From an uncultured Bacteroidales bacterium (GTDB lineage Bacteria; Bacteroidota; Bacteroidia; Bacteroidales; UBA932): a DNA stretch of 13,032 nucleotides. Below the pieces are notes generated by a model. That model was not told where the DNA came from, did not search any database, and was given only the letters and a program-made list of their open reading frames with translations. Of the stretch, positions 6,868 through 13,032 are shown in pieces. The position numbers and the translations under genes were made by a program. Where the stretch lies: NCBI GenBank assembly GCA_937898205.1, contig CALEJC010000160.1, forward strand, positions 1-13,032, read 5' to 3'. Within the stretch, counting starts at the first letter, position 1. Every line of letters begins with the position of its first letter.

Positions 6868-7263
6868 TCTGCGTTTCCAGGTCTGACTACGACCGAGAAG
6901 TCCGGCCTTGTCAAGAGATCCTCTCAAGATGAGGTCACCGGTCTTTGCGTCTATCTTGACTGTGCCGTAGTAGGTGTTGCCACTATCAGGATCATATACT
7001 CTACCGCCCTGAAGCGCACCTTTTTTAAACTCCATATCCTTGATGATCATTGTGCCGACGAGACCATCCTCTCCTTCGACAAGCATCTCCACGAGTTTAC
7101 CATAATATAGACCGTTATCCGCCTTGTAAATCTCCACAACAGACACTGCCTCGTGTGTCTTATCATCAATGGTTGTCCATTTGCCAAGCATTTTTTCCAC
7201 CTGAGCAGAAAGAGCGACAGAAGTCGCAAGCATCACTACGATGCTGATAATCAATTTCTTCAT
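6865..7263 (-). CDS. Exported DUF2147 family protein
   Basis: This is a secreted or periplasmic protein of unknown function, 132 residues long. An N-terminal signal peptide is clear: MKK, a hydrophobic run (4-17) and a probable cleavage after ALSA (about residue 20). The mature part carries the DUF2147 pattern: GKWTTIDD (27-34), VVEIYKADNGLYYGK (42-56), VGTMII (69-74), GGRVYDPDSGNTYYG (86-100), LILRGS (111-116) and a C-terminal LLGRSQTWKR (122-131). I see no Cys-x-x-Cys segment in the middle, which I recall in many relatives, so this is the compact form. Its start is 8 bases after the dapD stop, making it the last gene of the leftward DAP operon. Co-expression with wall-precursor genes is likely, but a wall role is only inferred. 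Confidence 0.88.
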   Translation of the reverse strand: MKKLIISIVVMLATSVALSAQVEKMLGKWTTIDDKTHEAVSVVEIYKADNGLYYGKLVEMLVEGEDGLVGTMIIKDMEFKKGALQGGRVYDPDSGNTYYGTVKIDAKTGDLILRGSLDKAGLLGRSQTWKRR

Positions 7264-7271
7264 ACTGACAA

Positions 7272-8045
7272 TTATCTTAAGATATCTTCAAGTCTCACAC
7301 TTCCTGATGTCTTCTCGTCACGATATTTGACGATTACAGGACAATATAGCGACACTCCGAGTTCTGCCGACGGACCTTTTTTGATCGGTTTGCTGCCGGA
7401 CACAACCACAGCGCCACGAGGCACCACAACTCGTCCGTCAGCATTACGCTCGATAAACTTGCCCTGGGTAGCATCAAAGATTGCGGTTGACGATGTAATC
7501 ACCACGCCAGAAGCGATCACAGCACCTTCCTGCACAATCGTGCCTTCATAGATACCGCAATTACCTCCCACAAACGCTCCGTCTTCGATGATGGTAGGCA
7601 TTGCTCCTGCAGGCTCAAGCACTCCACCAATCTGAGTAGAAGCAGAAATGTGGATATTCTTGCCCACCTGGGCACAAGAACCGATGGTCACATGGCTGTC
7701 TACCATTGTACCTTCACCCACATAAGCACCCACGTTGATATATGCCGGAGGCATCACAATTGCACCCGGAGCGACATAGGCGCCTCTTCGGATGCTTGTT
7801 CCTCCGGGGACGATGCGCACTCCGCTTTCAAGGCTGAAATTGCGCACAGGGTATGTGTCCTTATCAAAAAAAGGGAAACCATCTGTGCTCATATCAGTCA
7901 TCTTGCCAAGCTTAAATCCGGCAAGAATCACCTCCTTGACCCAGCTGTTGACTTTCCACACTCCGTCCACCTTCTCGGCAACACGGACAGTACCCGCCTC
8001 AAGTCCGGCGATTACTTCATTAAATCTATCAATTGTTATTTCCAT
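7272..8045 (-). CDS. dapD: Tetrahydrodipicolinate N-succinyltransferase
   Basis: DapD transfers succinyl from succinyl-CoA to tetrahydrodipicolinate, opening the ring so that the later amino transfer can occur. The 257-residue protein has a short alpha-helical N-terminal domain (1-70), then a left-handed beta-helix of hexapeptide repeats (about 75-190). Within it are YVAPGAIVMPPAYINVGA, VDSHVTIGSCAQVGKN (115-130) and IGGVLEP (139-145) followed by PTIIEDGAFVGG. The C-terminal part has VVPRGAVVVSGS (207-218) and SLYCPVIVKY (232-241). The CoA and substrate-site blocks typical of the family are present; it is slightly shorter than the E. coli enzyme (about 274). A DapD argues for the acyl branch rather than DapL or Ddh. 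It overlaps dapA by 10 bases and is followed after 8 bases by the DUF2147 gene. An acetyl-specific variant (DapH) is less likely from the sequence. Confidence 0.95.
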   Translation of the reverse strand: MEITIDRFNEVIAGLEAGTVRVAEKVDGVWKVNSWVKEVILAGFKLGKMTDMSTDGFPFFDKDTYPVRNFSLESGVRIVPGGTSIRRGAYVAPGAIVMPPAYINVGAYVGEGTMVDSHVTIGSCAQVGKNIHISASTQIGGVLEPAGAMPTIIEDGAFVGGNCGIYEGTIVQEGAVIASGVVITSSTAIFDATQGKFIERNADGRVVVPRGAVVVSGSKPIKKGPSAELGVSLYCPVIVKYRDEKTSGSVRLEDILR

Positions 8046-8920
8046 AATTCTCTAATTACATCTGCCATGATATCTTCTGTCTTCTCTGTGGCCACAGAAA
8101 GCGGCAACCTCACCTGTCTTCCGATCAGACCTTTTAAGGCCATGCCTGCCTTCACAGGGATAGGGTTGGACTCCACAAAACAAGCCTTAAACAAAGGGAA
8201 AAGCCTGTGATGCAGCTCTCTAGCTGTGTTGACATCGCCTTCAAGCATTGCACGTGTCATGGAAGACACCTCGACCGGCGCAAGGTTGGAAGCCACACTG
8301 ATCACTCCGTGACCGCCGGTCGCCATGATTGCAAATGTCATATCGTCGTCACCGCTCAGCACCGAGAAGCCCGCAGGTGCTCTGCGGATAATTTCGCTCA
8401 CCTGCGAATAGTTGCCTGACGCCTCTTTTGTTGCGATGATGTTTTCAAATTCGCTTGCAAGGCGGATGATTGTGTCTGCGCTCATATTGGCTCCTGTGCG
8501 GCCGGGTACGTTATACACTACTATCGGCTTGCTTGTAGCCTCGGCGATTGCCTTGAAATATTGATATTGTCCTTCCTGTGTCGGCTTATTATAAAAAGGT
8601 ACGACCACAAGAAGAGCGTCAGCTCCCCACGCTTCGAGATCGCGGATGTTGGCCAGCGTTGCAGGAAGCGAATTTGAGCCGCAACCGGCCACCAGAGGCA
8701 AGCCGCCACCGTGCTCCTTGGTCAGAGCAAACAGCTTCTGCTTCTCCTCCGTTGAGAGGGTAGGAGTTTCGCCTGTCGTGGCAAGCGGAACAAGGAAGTC
8801 AACGCCACTTCTTACCTGACGTTTAATGCATTCTATGTAGGCAGGATAATCTACCTCGCCTTTCTTTGTAAAAGGAGTTACGAGAGCGGTACCGCAACCC
8901 TGAAGATATAGAGGCCTCAT
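8036..8920 (-). CDS. dapA: 4-hydroxy-tetrahydrodipicolinate synthase
   Basis: DapA condenses pyruvate with aspartate semialdehyde, the first committed step to DAP and lysine. The 294-residue TIM-barrel protein has GTALVTPF (10-17), the ATTGETPTL segment with the Thr-Thr pair (T48, T49), VVVPFYNKPTQEG (105-117), VVYNVPGRTG with Y136 and R141, and the Schiff-base lysine K165 in ATKEASGN. LSGDDD (188-193) and GGHGVISVASN (202-212) follow. All catalytic residues expected in the family are visible and the length is typical. Its start overlaps the dapB stop in ATGA (8917-8920), and its stop lies inside the dapD start. It uses the aspartate semialdehyde branch metabolite; asd, which would make that compound, is not in the window. 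Confidence 0.97.
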   Translation of the reverse strand: MRPLYLQGCGTALVTPFTKKGEVDYPAYIECIKRQVRSGVDFLVPLATTGETPTLSTEEKQKLFALTKEHGGGLPLVAGCGSNSLPATLANIRDLEAWGADALLVVVPFYNKPTQEGQYQYFKAIAEATSKPIVVYNVPGRTGANMSADTIIRLASEFENIIATKEASGNYSQVSEIIRRAPAGFSVLSGDDDMTFAIMATGGHGVISVASNLAPVEVSSMTRAMLEGDVNTARELHHRLFPLFKACFVESNPIPVKAGMALKGLIGRQVRLPLSVATEKTEDIMADVIRELWK

Positions 8921-9579
8921 AATATTATGTCTTTAAATTCTTGTATTCCTGTTACTTTTTCTGTCAGAAGGGCTGCTACTACAGCACCTTCTGCAAAACC
9001 TTGTCGAGAAAACGCTTCGTGGGTAAATACCAGCTTGTCTACACCCGAGACAAACTCCGCGGTGTGGGTTCCCGGCACCTCACCGATGCGCTTTGACTCT
9101 ATCTCCGGAGCACGTCCAAGACCTTTTTCTATGAGGTCTGCGATGCTTTTGGCTGTGCCGCTTGGAGCATCCAGCTTATGGATGTGATGTATCTCCTCGA
9201 CAGAAGGTGTATAGTCTCCCTCCTTGAGCACCTCACATACTCTCTGGATCGCTGCAAAGAAGGCGTTGACTCCTATAGAGAAGTTGGACGCCCAGATGAG
9301 AGTTGTATTGTGTCTGTCAAACGCGGCAAAAACCTGATCTTTTATATCATACCATCCTGTCGTGCCCACCACTACAGCCTTAAACTTTGCTGCGATTGTC
9401 GGGTAGTTGGCCCTGAAGGCCTCCGGAGTGGTAAAATCAATGCACACACACTCCTTTGCGATATCATCCGGCACTGAGCAGACATCTTCTGAAGCCATCA
9501 CCAACTCGATACCTCTGCGTTGGAGCACAGCCTCAATCATGTGTCCCATCTTGCCGTAGCCACTAATTACAACTTTCAT
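8917..9579 (-). CDS. dapB: 4-hydroxy-tetrahydrodipicolinate reductase
   Basis: DapB reduces the DapA product with NAD(P)H to tetrahydrodipicolinate. The protein is short at 220 residues against about 270 in E. coli, and still has the essential parts. These are the Rossmann motif GYGKMG (7-12), VGTTGW (71-76), ASNFSIGVNAF (97-107), the catalytic and substrate block EEIHHIHKLDAPSGTA (128-143) with H131 and K135, and FAEGAVVAA (195-203) near the end. The loss is mostly in surface segments after DAPSGTA and in the N-terminal domain, not in the active site; short forms are seen in other lineages. Its start overlaps the M20 gene stop by 17 bases and its stop overlaps dapA by 4, so it is tightly embedded in the operon. 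Confidence 0.95.
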   Translation of the reverse strand: MKVVISGYGKMGHMIEAVLQRRGIELVMASEDVCSVPDDIAKECVCIDFTTPEAFRANYPTIAAKFKAVVVGTTGWYDIKDQVFAAFDRHNTTLIWASNFSIGVNAFFAAIQRVCEVLKEGDYTPSVEEIHHIHKLDAPSGTAKSIADLIEKGLGRAPEIESKRIGEVPGTHTAEFVSGVDKLVFTHEAFSRQGFAEGAVVAALLTEKVTGIQEFKDIIL

Positions 9580-10537
9580 ATATCTTGATATAGTTTTCTA
9601 TTGCTATCTCTATGTCCTTGATTTCTATGTGCTCGTCATCTCTGTGAGCTACCTTGATAGAACCAGGACCACATATCATCTTATGCTCAAAATTACTCAG
9701 ATGTGGAGCATCGCTTCCAAAGGATACTACCTTGGATGGAAGCCCCTCGATTGTATAATAATTCCGGGCCTGATCTCCTCCGAGAGCCTGCACCTCCAGA
9801 GACTCCGATGCCTGAGCTTTCATAAATGCCTCAACGGCTGATTCTGCTGCAAAAGTTGTGCGGAAGTAGACTCTGCAGCAAAGCTCGGGACTCAAAATGT
9901 TTTGAGGGTTGTCACTATGCAGCGCTCCCACATTGTAGCTTGTCTTTCCGAGCACAGGATCTCCAGGGAAATCTGCTGCCCTCAGACGGTTGACAAAGTC
10001 GACAAAAAGCTCCACCGCACTCGTGCCCATCTCGGGATAACCCGAATGAAACGCCTTGCCTTTGAAGCGAAGCGAGTAGCTTCTCGTCCCCTTGGATGCG
10101 CTCACAAGGCAATTGTCCGTCGGCTCACCCACCACCAGATAAGGAGCGCGGAAACTGGTTTTTGCAAAGGCCTTGGCGCCAAACGAGCCTGTTTCCTCGC
10201 CGCTCAAGAGCAGCAGACCGAAGTCGCTTTTTCCTGCTTCGGAGAGCCTCTGGCAAGCCTGATACATCGCATAGATCTGACCTTTGGCATCGCAAGAGCC
10301 TCTACCCCACACCCTTTCCTGCTCAAAACGAGGCGGGATGTATGGTGGGACAGTGTCCATGTGGGTACAATAGACAATCTTAGGTTGTCCCCAGGAGAGA
10401 AACAGGTTGACAGTGCCGTCACCCACCTCCAGGAGCTCTACTCTCTCCGCTTTGAGTCTGTGAGCAAGAAAAAGCCCCAACTCCCTCTCTTTTCCTGAAG
10501 TCGAGTCAATGGATAATATTTGTTGAAACAATCTCAT
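9563..10537 (-). CDS. M20 family amidohydrolase, candidate DapE-role desuccinylase (ArgE/LysK/DapE-like)
   Basis: This is a di-zinc M20 hydrolase of 324 residues, shorter than the usual DapE or ArgE (about 375). The metal and catalytic residues are all visible: H59 and D61 in THMDTVPP, bridging D83 in GRGSCDAKGQ, general base E114 with E115 in SGEETGS, E138 in GEPTD, and H299 near the C-terminus (KVAHRDDEH). A dimerisation domain (about 150-260) contains AFHSGYP with H164. Subfamily features such as THMDTVPPYIPPR recall acetylornithine deacetylase-like and LysK-like members rather than classical DapE. It starts one base into the thrA stop (TGATG) and runs into dapB. Lying between thrA and dapB, with dapD present, it most likely cleaves N-succinyl-LL-DAP. 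A role in arginine synthesis, where Bacteroides uses N-succinylornithine, is the main alternative. Confidence 0.82.
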   Translation of the reverse strand: MRLFQQILSIDSTSGKERELGLFLAHRLKAERVELLEVGDGTVNLFLSWGQPKIVYCTHMDTVPPYIPPRFEQERVWGRGSCDAKGQIYAMYQACQRLSEAGKSDFGLLLLSGEETGSFGAKAFAKTSFRAPYLVVGEPTDNCLVSASKGTRSYSLRFKGKAFHSGYPEMGTSAVELFVDFVNRLRAADFPGDPVLGKTSYNVGALHSDNPQNILSPELCCRVYFRTTFAAESAVEAFMKAQASESLEVQALGGDQARNYYTIEGLPSKVVSFGSDAPHLSNFEHKMICGPGSIKVAHRDDEHIEIKDIEIAIENYIKIYESCN

Positions 10538-12705
10538 CAGCTTAATATATCTTTGATGATGCCTGCCGCAGCAAGCCTTCTGCCTTCTCCTGCACCCTTG
10601 ATTACCAACGGCGCCGAGTACCTGCCCGTTACCGCAATCACGTTTTCTGTGCCGCTGATCCAGTAGAACGGACTGTCAATGCCCACTGTCTGCATCTTGA
10701 TTTCGGCTTTGTAGCCAAGTCTGGCTGTGCTGTCTTTCTTTATTGATGCGATAAATCTCTGCCTGAGACCAAGCTCATCCAGCTCATCTTCACGGACGAC
10801 AAACTTCGGCTCATATTCTGCAAGCAGGCGGTAAAACTGCTCCAGCGGACATGAGAAAAACTCTTCAGAGAGCATCGGTCTGATCTCCACATCTTCCGCC
10901 TCAAGAGGGATTCCTGCTTCTCTTGCCAGAATCAACAGCTTGCGCAGCACATCACTTCCACCAAGGTCGATGCGCGGATCCTTCTCCGAGAGACCCTCCT
11001 CATGGGCTCGCTTGAGAAGCGAAGCAAAGCTCTCTCCCCTATTGCCGTCGTAGCCTGTGATGATGTAGTTGAGAGTGCAGGAAACCACGGCCTCGATGGC
11101 ATTGATGCCGTCGCTGCAATTGGCTTCGCCTGCGATGGATTCGAGGATAGGCAGGGCATTGGCCACTGTGGTGTCATATCTGAAGAATGCACCGTTTTCC
11201 CTGGCTGACGCCTTGATGGCGGCATACTGCACATAAGGAAGCGAGAGGGAACGACGGTTGGATGTCACGATATTGAGTCCTGACTTGAAAAGCTTGTCAT
11301 AGCTCTCGTGCAGGCTTGGGCTATTGGTACAATCCACAAACACAGAACGTCTTGGAGCCGCAGCACACACTGCATTGATATAGGCTCCATCTGCTGCGCT
11401 CTGTCCTTCTTCGAGTCGGGATGTGATTTCGGAAGGATTGATGCCACGAAGGTTGATGTGGTATCTGCTGCTGTTGCTCACACCCACGATGCGTATGCTC
11501 TTGCCTGTGCGCGCTTCAATTTTTTCTTTATTCTTGCTGATCAGCTCCGCAAACGACTGTCCCACAGCGCCAAAACCAGCAAGAAAAACGTTGATCTTGT
11601 TGATTGCGCGCTCCTCAAAGAACTCCCTATGCACTGCGGCAAGCGCCTCTTTGAGCACTATCGCCCTGACTTCGAGGAAGAAGGTTCCTGCACTTCCGCC
11701 CACTTCGCCCAGCGGGCTGATGCCGGCTTCACCAAGGGCGGACAGGATGCGTCCAACGGCCGACTTCCTGCTGCTCACGGATTCTCCGACAAGGCAGAGA
11801 CGTCCTCTGGCTTCCTGCTTGAACTCCAGGCTGGTCACGCCGAGGAAATGCTGGGCTTTTTCTGCGCCCTGCTCGCTGATGACCGTGCCCGGATGCTCCG
11901 GATCATAGCTGTTGCGGATGTTGATTGCGATGCCTTTTTCCATCGCCGGACCTACAGTCGGGGCATAGAGTACCTTGGCGCCGTTTTCCGCAAGGGTGAG
12001 AGCGGCTTCATAGGAAATGTTTGGGATGCTTTGTGCCGCAGGGATATCTTTAGGGTTGGCAGTCATGATGCCGGGCACATCCGTCCAGATCTGCAGCTCT
12101 GCGGCATTGAGCGCCGCTGCATATAACGCTGCGCTATAGTCAGAACCTCCGCGTCCGAGAGTGGTCATCCTGCCCGACTCGTCAGAAGCAATGAAACCGG
12201 GAGCGATAAAGACCTGTGCCTGCTCGGCACTCCGGACAGCATCGGCAATATTTTGATATGAGATGCTCTGATCTACCGTGCCTTCTCTGGTGATGATGAG
12301 CTTGCGGGAGTCCAGCCAGCTTGTCTTCACACCCTCGCACTCCATCTTGCGTGCGATGATTTTGGTTGAAAACAGCTCGCCATAACACACGCAGTCCTGG
12401 CTTCTGCAGCTTGAGAGCTCAGCAAAGAGCCTGTCGATTTCCGTGATTGCCTCCTCACGCTCGCTACCGGTAAACAGACGCTTGATGATGGCGTGATGCC
12501 TGGCTTTGAGCGGGGCGATCAAGGCTTCCTTTTCTTCTGCATCCTGAGCAGAAGCGATGTGCAGAAGGGTGTCGGTACATCCGCTGATGGCAGAAAACAC
12601 TACGAGCACCCTGTCCTTCTGAGCAGCTGCGCCCACAATATCAAGCACTGCCGAGATGCGAGTTGCATCGGCAACAGAACTTCCGCCAAATTTCAGTACC
12701 TGCAT
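10537..12705 (-). CDS. thrA: Bifunctional aspartokinase/homoserine dehydrogenase-like protein, shortened regulatory region
   Basis: This 722-residue fusion has an aspartokinase domain at 1-275 with KFGGSSVAD (5-13), YGELFS (E110), LGRGGSDYSAA (183-193) and WTDVPGIMT (207-215). It phosphorylates aspartate for lysine, threonine and methionine synthesis. A homoserine dehydrogenase-like domain follows (371-722) with Rossmann GFGAVG (377-382), DLGGSDVLRK (580-589, keeping D585 and K589) and KGAGEG near the end. Typical ThrA/MetL proteins have about 810-820 residues. The deficit falls between the domains: about 100 residues join the kinase (GTVI, 273-276) to the dehydrogenase, against about 170 in E. 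coli, leaving one ACT-like unit (about 300-362). The dehydrogenase half also departs from consensus: SNRRS at 482-486 where NKK or NK is usual, VANALP (514-519) for VGAGLP, and SCT (542-544) for SGT. It overlaps murA and the M20 gene by one base each. Confidence 0.9.
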   Translation of the reverse strand: MQVLKFGGSSVADATRISAVLDIVGAAAQKDRVLVVFSAISGCTDTLLHIASAQDAEEKEALIAPLKARHHAIIKRLFTGSEREEAITEIDRLFAELSSCRSQDCVCYGELFSTKIIARKMECEGVKTSWLDSRKLIITREGTVDQSISYQNIADAVRSAEQAQVFIAPGFIASDESGRMTTLGRGGSDYSAALYAAALNAAELQIWTDVPGIMTANPKDIPAAQSIPNISYEAALTLAENGAKVLYAPTVGPAMEKGIAINIRNSYDPEHPGTVISEQGAEKAQHFLGVTSLEFKQEARGRLCLVGESVSSRKSAVGRILSALGEAGISPLGEVGGSAGTFFLEVRAIVLKEALAAVHREFFEERAINKINVFLAGFGAVGQSFAELISKNKEKIEARTGKSIRIVGVSNSSRYHINLRGINPSEITSRLEEGQSAADGAYINAVCAAAPRRSVFVDCTNSPSLHESYDKLFKSGLNIVTSNRRSLSLPYVQYAAIKASARENGAFFRYDTTVANALPILESIAGEANCSDGINAIEAVVSCTLNYIITGYDGNRGESFASLLKRAHEEGLSEKDPRIDLGGSDVLRKLLILAREAGIPLEAEDVEIRPMLSEEFFSCPLEQFYRLLAEYEPKFVVREDELDELGLRQRFIASIKKDSTARLGYKAEIKMQTVGIDSPFYWISGTENVIAVTGRYSAPLVIKGAGEGRRLAAAGIIKDILS

Positions 12706-13032
12706 TATTGTCTTGTTATGTGTGCTCCGAGGGCATTGAGACGGGTCTCGATGTCTTCGTAGCCTCTATCTATCTGATCGATATTGTCTATTTCCGAAAC
12801 TCCAGGAGCAGACATTGCCGCAAGAAGCATGGCAATACCGGCTCGGATATCAGGAGATGTCATCTTGCCCGGCTTGAGGCTGATCTTGTGGTCGTGACCG
12901 ATGACGACAGCTCGGTGAGGGTCGCAAAGGATTATCTGTGCACCCATATCTATGAGCTTATCCACAAAGAACAATCGGCTCTCAAACATCTTCTGATGGA
13001 TGAGTACGCTTCCCTTGCACTGGGTGGCCACA
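12705..13032 (-). CDS. murA: UDP-N-acetylglucosamine 1-carboxyvinyltransferase, 3' part only
   Basis: Only the last 109 or so codons are in the window; the gene continues past the right edge, and the GTG at 13029-13031 is an internal codon, not a start. MurA adds enolpyruvate to UDP-GlcNAc, the first committed peptidoglycan step in the cytosol. The visible C-terminal part has KGSVLIHQKMFESRLFFVDK followed by LIDMGAQI, LCDPHRAVVIG (35-45 of the visible part), SPDIRAGIAML (59-69) and IDQIDRGYEDI (84-94), all typical of MurA. The arginine of DIRAG (residue 63 of the visible part) matches the substrate-site DLRAS/DIRAG motif. The loop cysteine and the rest of the active site lie outside the window. 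Its TAA overlaps the thrA ATG by one base (TAATG), so it appears to lead the leftward string seen here. Confidence 0.95.
   Translation of the reverse strand, partial: VATQCKGSVLIHQKMFESRLFFVDKLIDMGAQIILCDPHRAVVIGHDHKISLKPGKMTSPDIRAGIAMLLAAMSAPGVSEIDNIDQIDRGYEDIETRLNALGAHITRQ

Noticed and set aside
8917..9579. dapB as a truncated or broken gene because it is only 220 codons
   Set aside because: Both ends carry family motifs, the catalytic HHIHK block is intact and no frameshift is seen; it is a naturally short form.
11308..12126. 272-codon open frame on the + strand inside thrA
   Set aside because: It is antisense to a well-supported aspartokinase/dehydrogenase gene. The translation shows no recognisable motif and it has no promoter or ribosome site.

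Overview
The window (13,032 bases, close to half G+C) looks like chromosomal DNA of a member of the Bacteroidetes, probably the Bacteroidales. The evidence is a TAnnTTTG-type promoter box, few Shine-Dalgarno sites, a single-domain GDP-mannose pyrophosphorylase, a bifunctional aspartokinase/homoserine dehydrogenase, and protein sequences that read like that phylum. The genus cannot be named from this sequence. I see no mobile element, CRISPR array, rRNA or tRNA.

Layout. Bases 1-179 are a leader with an unusual GC-rich, G-skewed segment, then a promoter box and an 18-base inverted repeat. A rightward gene string follows (180-6864): cdaA (cyclic di-AMP synthase), mutS2, a YraN-family nuclease-like gene, a mannose-1-phosphate guanylyltransferase gene, a LysN-like PLP aminotransferase gene and dapF. 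A leftward string (13032 down to 6865) reads murA (3' part only), thrA-like, an M20 peptidase gene, dapB, dapA, dapD and a DUF2147 gene. The two strings converge with no base between their stop codons. From base 180 to the right edge only about 9 bases are non-coding; nearly all neighbours overlap by 1-23 bases, so translational coupling is likely.

How the genes work together. The main theme is meso-diaminopimelate (DAP)/lysine and peptidoglycan precursor synthesis. ThrA makes aspartyl phosphate, DapA and DapB build tetrahydrodipicolinate, DapD succinylates it, and DapF makes meso-DAP. The two steps between DapD and DapF have no textbook dapC or dapE here. They are matched by a LysN-like aminotransferase directly before dapF and an ArgE/LysK/DapE-like M20 hydrolase directly before dapB. 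The window would then hold the whole acyl-DAP branch split over two convergent operons, lacking only asd and lysA. MurA (first committed peptidoglycan step) and CdaA (c-di-AMP, often linked to wall homeostasis) fit a cell-wall theme.

The strongest oddities are in the ThrA-like protein: it lacks about one ACT regulatory domain and has altered motifs in its homoserine dehydrogenase half. Other points are an RHK instead of RHR motif in CdaA, the operator-like palindrome over the cdaA promoter, and the G-skewed leader. Most of the window is core metabolism; I do not see a wholly new system.
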